From Mesorhizobium loti (GTDB lineage Bacteria > Pseudomonadota > Alphaproteobacteria > Rhizobiales > Rhizobiaceae), in assembly GCF_013170705.1 (NCBI RefSeq), contig NZ_CP033334.1, positions 6,053,501-6,117,500 of the forward strand: 64,000 nt of DNA, read 5' to 3'. A program made the translations under genes and the position numbers. The notes under the pieces are model-generated. The model was not told the origin of the DNA and ran no database searches. It saw nothing but the letters and a program-made list of their open reading frames with translations. Shown here piece by piece: positions 24,495-32,782 of the stretch (its first letter is position 1; every line of letters starts with the position of its first letter).

Positions 24495-25909
24495 GGCGTC
24501 GTCTCCTCCACTGGTTTTCCCGAGCGGGCCGGATCGGCCGCGGTGCGCTCTACGAATTGTCCGAACCCAGGCCGCACCTGCAGCACGCCGTCGGCGACCA
24601 CCGGCACGCCGCGCACCAGCACGGTGGTCGGCTTGCCGGTCACGCTCCTGCCCTCGTAGGGCGTGAAGTCGACGCGTGAATGCAGGGCCGAATGGCCGAG
24701 CGTCCAGGTCGCCGTGGGATCCCACAGCGCCAGATCGGCATCGAGGCCGATCGCTATCCGGCCCTTGGCGTGGGCCAGGCCATAGATCGCGGCGGCATTG
24801 CGCGAGGTGAGATCGAGATAGCGCTCCAGCGTCAGGCGGCCGGAGAGCAGCCCTTCCGAGAAGAGCAGCGGCAGACGGGTCTCGATGCCGGGGATGCCGC
24901 TCAGCGTGGTGGTAAAACCGGGTGTTTGCGATCGCGCGATCTTGTCGGCGAAGAAATAGGGCGAATGATCGGAGGACCAGAGATCGATGCCGCCAGCGAT
25001 CAGCGCCTGCCAAAGATGCTCATGGCTGCGCGGCGAACGCGGCGGCGGTGAAAAGACGAAACGCGCCGCATCCAGGGCCGGCCGGTCGAGGTCGGCGGCG
25101 CCGATGAACAGATATTGCGGACAGGTCTCGGCGATCGCATCCACGCCACGGGCCCGCGCCCGCGCCACCTCCTCGGCCGACTGCCAGGAAGAGACGTGGA
25201 CGATGGTCATGCGCGCGCCGGTCATTTCGGCGAAGGCCAGCGCACGATGCGTGGCCTCGCGCTCCATCGTCTCGCTGTGGGCAACGACATGGTAGCGGAT
25301 GTCGGTTCGGCCAAGATCGATCAGCCGCTGGCGCGTGCGGCGGATGGCGGCATCGTTCTCGGCATGGACCATGACGATCCAGCCAAGCCTGTGCGCGGCG
25401 TCGAGTACCCTGAAGAAGAGATCGTCGTCGACCGCAAAGCCCTGATAAGTCATGAACAGCTTGACCGACGCGATGCCGCGTCCGGCGAGCTGTGAAAGCT
25501 GTTGCTCGACATCGGGGCCGGTGCCCATGGTCACCACCGCGTGCAGCCCGTAGTCGATCACCGCGCGCCCCGTGGCGCGATCGAGAGCGCGGTCCACGGC
25601 GCCAATCGTCGTCATGTCCGGACCCGGCATGCCGAACGGGACGATGCATGTGGTGCCGCCGAAGGCCGCCGAGATGGTGCCGGACTCGAAATCGTCGGCG
25701 TTGCCGGCGCCGCCCCAGACCGGCTGGTCGAGATGGCAGTGGGCGTCGATGCCGCCGGGCATGACCCAACGACCGCCGGCGCCGATCACGGATTTACCGG
25801 CCAGGCCGGTTCCAATGGCGGCGATGCGGCCCTCGTCGATGGCGATGTCGCATTCGGCCCAACCATTGTCGAGCGCAACCCTTCCGCCTTTGATCACCAG
25901 CTCATGCAT
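24479..25909 (-). CDS. Dihydropyrimidinase/D-hydantoinase
   Basis: The product (476 residues) is a cyclic-amidase amidohydrolase. GGIDAHCHLDQP near residue 55 gives the HxH ligands, IASVKLFMTYQGF near 145 gives the lysine that is carbamylated to bridge the metals, VHAENDAAI and IVHVSSW give later His ligands, and SSDHSPYFF near 310 gives the Asp. The reaction opens 5-substituted hydantoins or dihydropyrimidines to N-carbamoyl amino acids. I chose the ATG at 25909; GGGGTGGG lies upstream. A ridA gene ends 24 bases before it in transcription order and the D-carbamoylase follows with overlap. Whether the natural substrate is a hydantoin, a pyrimidine or a methylhydantoin is open. Confidence 0.92.
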   Translation of the reverse strand: MHELVIKGGRVALDNGWAECDIAIDEGRIAAIGTGLAGKSVIGAGGRWVMPGGIDAHCHLDQPVWGGAGNADDFESGTISAAFGGTTCIVPFGMPGPDMTTIGAVDRALDRATGRAVIDYGLHAVVTMGTGPDVEQQLSQLAGRGIASVKLFMTYQGFAVDDDLFFRVLDAAHRLGWIVMVHAENDAAIRRTRQRLIDLGRTDIRYHVVAHSETMEREATHRALAFAEMTGARMTIVHVSSWQSAEEVARARARGVDAIAETCPQYLFIGAADLDRPALDAARFVFSPPPRSPRSHEHLWQALIAGGIDLWSSDHSPYFFADKIARSQTPGFTTTLSGIPGIETRLPLLFSEGLLSGRLTLERYLDLTSRNAAAIYGLAHAKGRIAIGLDADLALWDPTATWTLGHSALHSRVDFTPYEGRSVTGKPTTVLVRGVPVVADGVLQVRPGFGQFVERTAADPARSGKPVEETTPWLDA

Positions 25910-25933
25910 TCGGTTTGCCCACCCCAATCGGCA

Positions 25934-26284
25934 TCAGCCGACGGCCGCCGTGACCATGATCTCGACGCGATACTGGTCGCCCGCAAGCCGCGCCTCGACC
26001 GTTGCGCGCACCGGCATGGCGCTGCGGTCGATCCAGGCGTCCCATGCCGCATTCATCATCTCGAAGTCGGCGATGTCGCGCAGCCAGATCTGGGCACTGA
26101 GAAGCTTCGACTTGTCGCTGCCGGCCTTGGCCAGAAGGGTATCGATCTTGGCGAAAATCTGCTTCGTCTGCGCAGTCGTGTCGCCGGAAAGGTCGTCCGC
26201 GGTCAGGCCGGAGACATAGACGGTGCCGTTATAGCGCAGTACCCGGCAGAAGCGTTGCCCGTTCTCAAGACGTTCGATCGTCAT
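25934..26284 (-). CDS. RidA/YjgF-family imine or enamine deaminase-like protein
   Basis: The product (116 residues) is a RidA-family protein, with NGTVYVSGLTADDLSGDTTAQTKQIFAKID, VSAQIWLRDI-type and the closing RATVEARLAGDQYRVEIMVTA segments. The conserved Arg that binds substrate carboxylate in RidA is seen in MPVRATVEARL. It probably hydrolyses reactive enamine, imine or carbamate intermediates made by the oxidases of the operon. It is the first gene of the seven-gene set. GAGGAG precedes the ATG, and a motif shared with other operons lies about 110-140 bases upstream. Confidence 0.88.
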   Translation of the reverse strand: MTIERLENGQRFCRVLRYNGTVYVSGLTADDLSGDTTAQTKQIFAKIDTLLAKAGSDKSKLLSAQIWLRDIADFEMMNAAWDAWIDRSAMPVRATVEARLAGDQYRVEIMVTAAVG

Positions 26285-26588
26285 CCCCTGGTCTCCTCTC
26301 GATCTTCGGCAGGTGACCTATCGTAGGGAGCGTGCAAAAGGGCTGTAAAGCCCGTCGCAGGGCGCAAGGCCGTTTTCCGCCACCGGGATGGCCAAAAAAA
26401 ATCACGCCATAGCCGTGTCAATCTTCGCTTGTGGCATGCATGGCGAAGTGTAGCTTCTGCTTGGGAGAGCAGCCGCTGGCCGGCGTGACTGCCAAGGGGA
26501 GCCGTCGCAATGCATCAAGGTTCAGCGTCGGTCATTGACCCTGCTTGCGATCGCCGGCGCCCGTCCTAGCCGGCTGACGGCGGCAGTC
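26285..26588. other. Divergent intergenic region between ridA and the MFS gene
   Basis: This stretch of about 300 bases separates two divergent operons and carries shared motif B pointing towards ridA. It also has an AT-richer part near 26395-26430. No small gene with a plausible ribosome site was found in it. Confidence 0.5.
26390..26421 (-). promoter_or_regulatory. Shared promoter-like motif, site B (upstream of the ridA operon)
   Basis: Read on the minus strand this is TTGACA, 14 bases (CGGCTATGGCGTGA), eight T and GGCC. Spacing and order match site A exactly, and the GGCGTGA plus T-run plus GGCCA half matches site C at 18 of 20 positions. All three sites point towards the first gene of a catabolic or uptake unit at about 100-150 bases distance. 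Confidence 0.5.
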
Positions 26589-27842
26589 ATGGGGTCGATC
26601 GCTCAATCCGCGATGCGCTTCTGGCGGAACGCCGAGCGCTCCCGCGCCACGCTACCGATCATGGCAAGCGTCTGTCTCGCCTGCATCGGCAGCGCCATGC
26701 TGACGACCGCGGTCTCGTTCCATCTGGGCAAACCTGGCGTCGACCCCGACGTCGTGCAGATCGTGCTGACCGCCTATCCGGTCGGCTTCCTGATCGGATG
26801 CCTGATGACGCGGCCATTGGTCGCCCGCCATGGCCATGAGCGGACCTTCCTGCTGATCCTGACAACCGCGCTGCTGTCGGCCCTGGGCTTCATCTTCACC
26901 GACTTCATGCCAAGCTGGTTCTGCTTCCGGCTGCTCGGCGGCATGTCGATGGCCTCGATGTTCGTCGTCTGCGAGAGCTGGATCAACCTCTATGCCGAAC
27001 AGCACAATCGCGGCGCGATGTTCTCGATCTACATGCTGACGACAGCGATCGCCGTGCTGCTTGGCCAGATCCTGGTCGCGCTGGTCGGTCCGAAATCTCC
27101 GCATCTGTTCTTGGTGGCGACGGCGACCGTGCTTCTGGCCTTCGCGCCAAAGCTCGCGGGGCTACGCTGGCCGACGCTGCCTTCGGTGCCAGCCGATCTG
27201 GCACACGCGCCCGGAGCGAAGGCAGACAGGCGGCTCGGACCGCTGGCGCTTTTCAGGCTGGCGCCGGTAACGGTCGTCGCCATTTTCCAGGCCGGCATCA
27301 CCAACATGAACATCTTCGTGCTGACGCCTCTCTATGGGACGCAGATCGGACTGTCGGCGGTGGCCACGGTCTGGCTGGTGACCACGATAAGCATCGCCGG
27401 CATGCTCGCGCAGACCCCGGTCGGCTGGCTGTCGGACCGGTTCGACCGCCGCCTGATGCTGCTCGTGCAAGGGCTGGTGTCGGTGACGACCTGCGCCGCG
27501 ATCGCATGGGTTGGCACCCTGTCGGTGCCGCTGCTGTTCGTGCTGTTCTTTCTGTATGGGGCCACGGCGCTGACGATCTATCCGGTGGCGATGGCCTTCG
27601 GCGCATCGCAGCTTCACAGCCGGCACATGGTCGCCGCGTCCGGCACGCTGCTCCTGCTCTACTCGATCGGCAATGTGGCGACGCCGGGCGTCGCCGCGGG
27701 ATTGATGGCGCATCTTGGCCCTCCCGCCATGTTCCTGCTGCTCGGTGGCGGCGCTGCCCTGGTCACGCTCGCGGCCTGCTACAATCTTCTGCGACGGCCG
27801 CTCACGGCGCCGGTCATGCAAAATGTCGAGGAACGGGCTTGA
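26589..27842 (+). CDS. MFS transporter (YcaD-like)
   Basis: The product (417 residues) has twelve predictable hydrophobic segments, a major-facilitator loop 2-3 signature (TRPLVARHGHERTFL) near residue 65, and the FVVCESWINLYA segment typical of the YcaD/YfkF branch. WLSDRFDRRLMLL is the equivalent loop of the second half. It probably moves a small organic acid, amino acid or ureide across the inner membrane. The start is uncertain between ATG 26589 and ATG 26613, with no strong ribosome site. It heads a forward operon of SDR, epimerase, PuuE-like and dihydroorotase-like genes. Confidence 0.85.
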   Translation: MGSIAQSAMRFWRNAERSRATLPIMASVCLACIGSAMLTTAVSFHLGKPGVDPDVVQIVLTAYPVGFLIGCLMTRPLVARHGHERTFLLILTTALLSALGFIFTDFMPSWFCFRLLGGMSMASMFVVCESWINLYAEQHNRGAMFSIYMLTTAIAVLLGQILVALVGPKSPHLFLVATATVLLAFAPKLAGLRWPTLPSVPADLAHAPGAKADRRLGPLALFRLAPVTVVAIFQAGITNMNIFVLTPLYGTQIGLSAVATVWLVTTISIAGMLAQTPVGWLSDRFDRRLMLLVQGLVSVTTCAAIAWVGTLSVPLLFVLFFLYGATALTIYPVAMAFGASQLHSRHMVAASGTLLLLYSIGNVATPGVAAGLMAHLGPPAMFLLLGGGAALVTLAACYNLLRRPLTAPVMQNVEERA

Positions 27843-27852
27843 GGTCACGGCA

Positions 27853-28602
27853 ATGAACCGACTGCAAGGCAGCGTTGTCCTGATCGCGGGCGCCGCAAGC
27901 GGCATTGGCGCCGCCATTGCCCGGCGCTGCGTCGCGGAAGGCGCCAGCGTGGTCTGCGCCGACTATGATCTCGCGGCGACGACACAGCTTGCCGATGCAC
28001 TTGGTCCTTCGGCTGCCGCCTGCCAATGTGACGTGACCGACATCGGTTCCGCACAGGACGCCGTCGAATTCGCGAGACAAAAATTCGGCCGGCTTGACGG
28101 ACTGGTGCACAACGCCGCCGCGCCGTCGACGAACGCCACCGTCGTCGATCTTGACGAACAGTCCTGGCGGCGCGAGCTCGATGTCAGCCTGACCGGTGCG
28201 TTCCTGATGAGCAAGTACGCGGTGCCGTTGATCGCGGCCGGCGGCGGCGGTTCGGTGGTGTTCATCGGCTCGCAGTTCGGACGGGTCGCGACCACCAAGG
28301 CCGTCGCCTACTGTGCCGCCAAGGCGGGACTGATCCATCTCGCCAAGGCGATGGCGGTCGACCATGCGCCGGACAAGGTGCGCGTCAACAGCCTGTCGCC
28401 GGGCGCCGTGGCGACGACGCGCCTGCTGCGCAGATTTCCGGACTTCGAGGCGGCCAATGCAAGTCTTGGACCCGCCCATCTGCTCGGCCGCATCGCGGAG
28501 CCGGATGAAATCGCCGCGGCGGCGGCCTTCCTTCTGTCATCGGACGCGTCCTTCGTCACCGGATCCGACATGCTGGTGGATGGCGGCTATGCGACGCGCT
28601 GA
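27853..28602 (+). CDS. Short-chain dehydrogenase/reductase (SDR)
   Basis: The product (249 residues) is a classical SDR: cofactor motif GAASGIG near residue 13, the HNAA segment (NAG equivalent) near 89, the catalytic Ser in FIGSQFG and the Tyr-Lys pair in YCAAKAG near 151. NSLSPGAV and the C-terminal FVTGSDMLVDGGY are also conserved. Asp in ADYD after strand 2 predicts NAD preference. The oxidised alcohol is unknown. The gene lies 10 bases after the MFS gene. Confidence 0.9.
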   Translation: MNRLQGSVVLIAGAASGIGAAIARRCVAEGASVVCADYDLAATTQLADALGPSAAACQCDVTDIGSAQDAVEFARQKFGRLDGLVHNAAAPSTNATVVDLDEQSWRRELDVSLTGAFLMSKYAVPLIAAGGGGSVVFIGSQFGRVATTKAVAYCAAKAGLIHLAKAMAVDHAPDKVRVNSLSPGAVATTRLLRRFPDFEAANASLGPAHLLGRIAEPDEIAAAAAFLLSSDASFVTGSDMLVDGGYATR

Positions 28603-28632
28603 CCTTCTTCATTCAACTTCAAAGGAGTTCGC

Positions 28633-29658
28633 ATGACGCTGCTCGTCACCGGAGGCACCGGCTTTGTCATGAGTGTGGTCGCACGCGCATGGCTGGACCG
28701 TGACCCGCAAGCCCGTGCCGTGATCCTCGACCGGTCCGGCCTCGACGCGGCGGCCGAGAAGCATTTCGCCCCGGTGCGCGACCGGCTCACGGTAATCGCC
28801 GCCGATGTGCTCGACCCGCAGAGCTGGTCCGCGACGCTTGACGAGCAAGGTATCACGGCAATCGTGCATGGCGCGACGATCACGCCGATCTCGCGCGGCA
28901 GCGCCTCGGAGGCAAAACGCCAACCAGAGGCCGAGGACCCTGCCCGCATCGTCGACGTCAATCTCATGGGCACCGTGCGGATGCTGGACTGGGCGCGCGC
29001 GAGAAAGGGGCTCAAGCGCTTCGTCTATGTCAGCTCCGGATCCGTCTACCGCCACAACGGCCCCGACTGGAGCGGCGAGCCGCTGCCTGAAGACGGCTAT
29101 GTCGCGCCGCTGACGCTCTACGGCATCTCGAAATTCGCCTCCGAAATGGTGACCAACCGCTATGCCGACCTGTTCGGCCTGTCGGCAGTCTCGGTGCGGC
29201 TTGCTTCCGTCTATGGCCCGATGGACCGCGCCACCGAGAGCCGCAACTTTCGCCATGTTCCCAACCGCGTCGCACACATGGCCCTGGCCGGCGAGACGAT
29301 CAGGCCGAACAGCCTGGAGCCGGTCGGTGACTACGCCGCCTCGACCGACGTTGCCGCCGCGATCCTCGCACTGATCGATGCGCCACGCCTCAATTACCGC
29401 CACTACAATATCGGCTCCGGCTCCAGCCAGACCATCGGCGAGATCATCGGCTGGGCAAGGGAACGGGTGCCCGGACTGAAAGTCGAGGTGACATCGGGAG
29501 AAGACGCCAACATCGTCCAGGATGTGAGCCTGAAAGGCGGCATGTGGGGGGCGTATGACATCGCCCGCATCCTGCGCGACACCACATGGCGGCCGCGTCC
29601 CGGCAAGGAAGCCTTCCACGCTTACATGGACTGGATAGAAGCCAACGAAACGATCTGA
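28633..29658 (+). CDS. NAD-dependent epimerase/dehydratase family protein (extended SDR)
   Basis: The product (341 residues) has the extended-SDR cofactor motif TGGTGFV near the N-terminus, the active-site YGISK near residue 162 and the Ser in YVSSGSVY near 135. The RLASVYGPMDRATESR segment follows the pattern of sugar-nucleotide epimerases, but many family members with this context act on lactones or small carbonyl compounds. AAAGGAG precedes the ATG. Within a catabolic operon, an oxidoreductase role on the imported substrate is more likely than cell-surface sugar synthesis. Confidence 0.87.
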   Translation: MTLLVTGGTGFVMSVVARAWLDRDPQARAVILDRSGLDAAAEKHFAPVRDRLTVIAADVLDPQSWSATLDEQGITAIVHGATITPISRGSASEAKRQPEAEDPARIVDVNLMGTVRMLDWARARKGLKRFVYVSSGSVYRHNGPDWSGEPLPEDGYVAPLTLYGISKFASEMVTNRYADLFGLSAVSVRLASVYGPMDRATESRNFRHVPNRVAHMALAGETIRPNSLEPVGDYAASTDVAAAILALIDAPRLNYRHYNIGSGSSQTIGEIIGWARERVPGLKVEVTSGEDANIVQDVSLKGGMWGAYDIARILRDTTWRPRPGKEAFHAYMDWIEANETI

Positions 29659-29670
29659 GAGGAAATTGTC

Positions 29671-30606
29671 ATGACGCAGAGCGTCGCCTCGCAACTGTCG
29701 CAGCCGCGCGACTTCGTCGGCTATGGTCCGCATCCGCCCTTCATGACTTGGCCAGGCGGCGTCAAGCTCGCCATCAACCTCGTGCTCAACTACGAGGAAG
29801 GCTCGGAGTATTCCTGGCTCGAAGACGGCCGCAACGATAATTGGGGAGAGTACAATCTCACCGCGAGCCCGCCGGTGCGCGACCTCGGCACCGAGACGCA
29901 TTTCGAGTACGGCAGCCGGGCCGGCGTGTGGCGCCTGGTGCGTCTGTTTGACCGCCATGATATTCCGATCACCATCTCCGCCTGTGCGGTGGCGCTGGAG
30001 AAAAACCCTCCCTTCGTCGAATGGATGAAGACGCGGCGACACGACCTGCTCGGCCACGGCCTGCGCTGGATCGACTACACGACGATGGAACGCAGCGAGG
30101 AAAGGCGCCACCTGCATGAAGCCGTGGCCCTCTACGACAAGCTGCTGGGAAGGCGCCCGTTGGGCTGGAACTGCCGCTCGCTGCCCAGCGTCAACACGCG
30201 CGATTTGCTCGTCGAGGAAGGTGGCTTCCTCTACCACTCCGACCCCTGCAATGACGATCTGCCCTACTTCGCCGATCACCAAGGCACGCAGATATTGGTC
30301 GTTCCCTATTCAAAGACACTCAACGACAGCCGCTATCTGGTGGCGCCCGGCTACAGCAATCCGCGCGACTTCGCCGAGGATTGCCGCTCGGCCATCGATT
30401 ACATGCTCGACGAGGCTGACGAGACTGGTGGCCGCATGCTGACGATCGGCATCCATGCGCGCTGGATGGGCCAACCCAACCGGGCTTCCGGTCTGCGCGA
30501 GGTGATCGAGCACGTGAAACAGAACCCGGCGGCTGCCTTCATGCGGCGCGAAGACATCGCCCGGTTCTGGCTCGCCAACCATGCCGGCTTCGAGCGGCGC
30601 GGCTGA
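29671..30606 (+). CDS. PuuE-type polysaccharide deacetylase family hydrolase, second copy
   Basis: The product (311 residues) is related to the protein encoded at 5192-6094 and shares RDFVGYG, PGGVKLAINLVLNYEEGSEYS, HFEYGSRAGVWR, HGLRWIDY and NDDLPYFAD. The two differ markedly in the middle and C-terminal parts, so they probably act on different substrates. Members of this branch open cyclic amides such as allantoin without metal. GAGAGGAAA precedes the ATG. It lies 12 bases after the epimerase gene and 22 before the dihydroorotase-like gene, which encodes another potential ring-opening enzyme. Confidence 0.84.
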   Translation: MTQSVASQLSQPRDFVGYGPHPPFMTWPGGVKLAINLVLNYEEGSEYSWLEDGRNDNWGEYNLTASPPVRDLGTETHFEYGSRAGVWRLVRLFDRHDIPITISACAVALEKNPPFVEWMKTRRHDLLGHGLRWIDYTTMERSEERRHLHEAVALYDKLLGRRPLGWNCRSLPSVNTRDLLVEEGGFLYHSDPCNDDLPYFADHQGTQILVVPYSKTLNDSRYLVAPGYSNPRDFAEDCRSAIDYMLDEADETGGRMLTIGIHARWMGQPNRASGLREVIEHVKQNPAAAFMRREDIARFWLANHAGFERRG

Positions 30607-30628
30607 CAAGGGCAAAGAGAATGGCGGC

Positions 30629-31963
30629 ATGTTCGAAACGCTGATCCGGGGAGCCACCATCGTCAACGCCGAAGGGTTCGAGCGGCGCGATGTAGGCATC
30701 ACCAACGGAAGGATCGTAGCACTCGTCGCGCCGGGCGAGACGGCTTCGACCGGGACCGTTTTCGATGCCGCCGGTGCTTATCTATTGCCCGGGCTGGTCG
30801 ACGCGCACGCGCATCTGCGCGAGCCGGGCCTGACGCACAAGGAGGATTTTTCCTCCGGCACGCATGCGGCGGCCCTTGGCGGTGTGACGACGGTGCTCGA
30901 CATGCCGACCGACGAGCCATGGACGGCCACGGCCGAACAGCTTGCCGACAAGATGGCGATGGCCGAGGCCCGCATCCATGTCGATGTGGGCCTGCAGACC
31001 GTCATCAGCCGCAAACTGTCGCGCATACCGGGCTTGCTCGATCTCGCGCCGGTCTCGTTTGAGCTGTTCACCGCCGATGTGCCCGATGACTTCCTCTTCG
31101 CGACGCTCGACGCCGTGGCCGAGGCGTTGCGGACTTTCGCCGGCACCGACACTTTGATCGGCATCTCGCCCGGCGATCAATCGATCCTGGCCGGCAGCAC
31201 GATGCGCGACCGCTCAGGCACCATCGCCGCCTTTCAGGCCAGCCGGCCGCCGCTCGCCGAGGCCAACGGCATCGCCCGAGCGCTTGTCGCCGCCACCTCG
31301 GCCGAGACCAGAATTCATGTCCGCCAGATCAATTCCGAACTCGGCGTCGAGACGTGGAGCCGGCTGCGGGGGATCGCAGACGCCAGCGTCGAAACCACGC
31401 CGCAGAACCTTTTCTTCAACGCCGGCGACTATGAGATGCAGGGCGCCAATCTCAAGGCTTCGCCACCCCTGCGCTCGCCGCATGATGTGGATGCGCTGCG
31501 CGCGGCACTCGGCGCGGGGCTGATTGACATCGTCGCCACCGATCACGCGCCGCACGCGCCAGCCGAGAAGGCGGCGCCCTACGCGGCTTTCGCCGACATT
31601 CCGGGCGGCATGCCGGGGCTGCAGACACTGCTGCAGGCGATGCTGAAACTGGTCGATGAAGGCCTGATCGCCTTGCCCGACCTGGTGCGCCTGTGCGCCC
31701 GCAATCCGGCCGAGCGCTTCGGGCTTGGCCGGCGCAAGGGGAAGATCGCCAGCGGCTACGACGCCGACATGCTCATCCTCAATCCGCGCCAGTCCAGCAC
31801 GATCGCCAACGCCGATCAGGTATCGCGAGCGGGCTATACGCCATTCGACGGCTGGACCGTCCAGGCGCGGCTGACAAGCGTCTTCCTGCGCGGTCGCGAG
31901 ATCGTGCGCGAAGGAAAACTGATCGACCCGAACGTCGGAAACATCGTCACCCGGGAAAGCTGA
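30629..31963 (+). CDS. Dihydroorotase/allantoinase-family amidohydrolase
   Basis: The product (444 residues) is a cyclic-amidase amidohydrolase. LPGLVDAHAHLREPG near residue 55 gives the HxH ligands, IHVRQINSELG near 228 a His, and IVATDHAPHAPAEKA near 305 the catalytic Asp. The position that usually holds the carbamylated lysine appears as SFELFTADVPDD, with Glu where Lys is expected, so the metal centre may be mononuclear or bridged by Glu. A role in opening a cyclic ureide or imide fits the neighbours. An internal ATG at 30629 is chosen over longer readings because AAAGAGA lies upstream and family proteins begin with this MFETLIRGA-like strand. Confidence 0.85.
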   Translation: MFETLIRGATIVNAEGFERRDVGITNGRIVALVAPGETASTGTVFDAAGAYLLPGLVDAHAHLREPGLTHKEDFSSGTHAAALGGVTTVLDMPTDEPWTATAEQLADKMAMAEARIHVDVGLQTVISRKLSRIPGLLDLAPVSFELFTADVPDDFLFATLDAVAEALRTFAGTDTLIGISPGDQSILAGSTMRDRSGTIAAFQASRPPLAEANGIARALVAATSAETRIHVRQINSELGVETWSRLRGIADASVETTPQNLFFNAGDYEMQGANLKASPPLRSPHDVDALRAALGAGLIDIVATDHAPHAPAEKAAPYAAFADIPGGMPGLQTLLQAMLKLVDEGLIALPDLVRLCARNPAERFGLGRRKGKIASGYDADMLILNPRQSSTIANADQVSRAGYTPFDGWTVQARLTSVFLRGREIVREGKLIDPNVGNIVTRES

Positions 31964-31968
31964 GAACC

Positions 31969-32742
31969 ATGCCCCTGCTCGCCAACAAGACCGTCATCGT
32001 CACCGGAGGCAGTTCCGGCATCGGCCGCGCGATCGCGCTGAAATTCGCGACCGAGGGGGCGAACGTCATCATCGCCGACACGGTGGAGCAACCGATCGAG
32101 GGTGGTGAGAGCACCGTGGAGTTGATCCGCTCGGCCGGCGGAGCTGCCGTTTACATCCGGACCGACATCTCCGACTGGAACGCCGTCGACGCGCTGGTCG
32201 GTGCGACGGTCCAGCAATTCGGACGGCTCGATGTGATGGTCAACAACGCCGCGATCTATACCAGCACCAACCTGATAGACACCACGCCGGAGCAATGGAA
32301 CCGCGTCATCGGCGTCAACCTGACCGGCTTCTTCTACTGCTCGAAGCGGGCGGTGATGCAAATGCTCACACAGACGACTGTCGACGGCGTGCGCGGCCGC
32401 ATCATCAACATCTCCTCGCAGCATGGCATGGTGGCCTGCCCCGGCGACCTTCCCTATTCGGTGAGCAAGGGCGGCATCGTGCAGATGACGCGGCAGATCG
32501 CGGTCGACCACGCCGACGATCTGATCGTCTGCAATGCCATCGCGCCCGGCAAGATCATCACCGGCAAGCCTGGTGTGGCCAACGACCCCGACGCGCTCGA
32601 CTATTCGCTCCGTCGTACGCCTTGGCCAAGGCTTGGAACCCCGAACGATGTGGCGGGAGCGGCGCTGTTCCTTGCCAGCGACATGGCAAGCTACGTCACC
32701 GGCATCAACCTGATGGTTGATGGCGGCTGGATGGCCGGCTGA
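31969..32742 (+). CDS. Short-chain dehydrogenase/reductase (SDR)
   Basis: The product (257 residues) has the classical SDR set: TGGSSGIG near residue 12, NNAAIY near 92, catalytic Ser in NISSQHG and YSVSKGG near 159-163. The C-terminal YVTGINLMVDGGW is conserved. It is the last gene of the forward operon, starting five bases after the amidohydrolase stop, and is followed by a terminator-like hairpin. The substrate is unknown. Confidence 0.9.
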   Translation: MPLLANKTVIVTGGSSGIGRAIALKFATEGANVIIADTVEQPIEGGESTVELIRSAGGAAVYIRTDISDWNAVDALVGATVQQFGRLDVMVNNAAIYTSTNLIDTTPEQWNRVIGVNLTGFFYCSKRAVMQMLTQTTVDGVRGRIINISSQHGMVACPGDLPYSVSKGGIVQMTRQIAVDHADDLIVCNAIAPGKIITGKPGVANDPDALDYSLRRTPWPRLGTPNDVAGAALFLASDMASYVTGINLMVDGGWMAG

Positions 32743-32752
32743 CGGATGCAGG

Positions 32753-32771
32753 CCGGCCGCAAGGCGACCGG
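32753..32771 (+). terminator. Hairpin with T-rich tail at the end of the MFS-SDR operon
   Basis: CCGGCCGC and GCGACCGG can pair with one mismatch around a three-base AAG loop, followed by TTGGGTTTT. It starts 10 bases after the last stop of the operon and lies between two convergent genes, a good place for a rho-independent terminator. Confidence 0.55.
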
Positions 32772-32782
32772 TTGGGTTTTGA

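Noticed and set aside
28609..30282. Long minus-strand open frame (557 codons) opposite the epimerase and PuuE-like genes
   Set aside because: The plus-strand genes have clear motifs and ribosome sites. This frame spans two genes and reads as low-complexity Ala/Arg/Val/Gly sequence.
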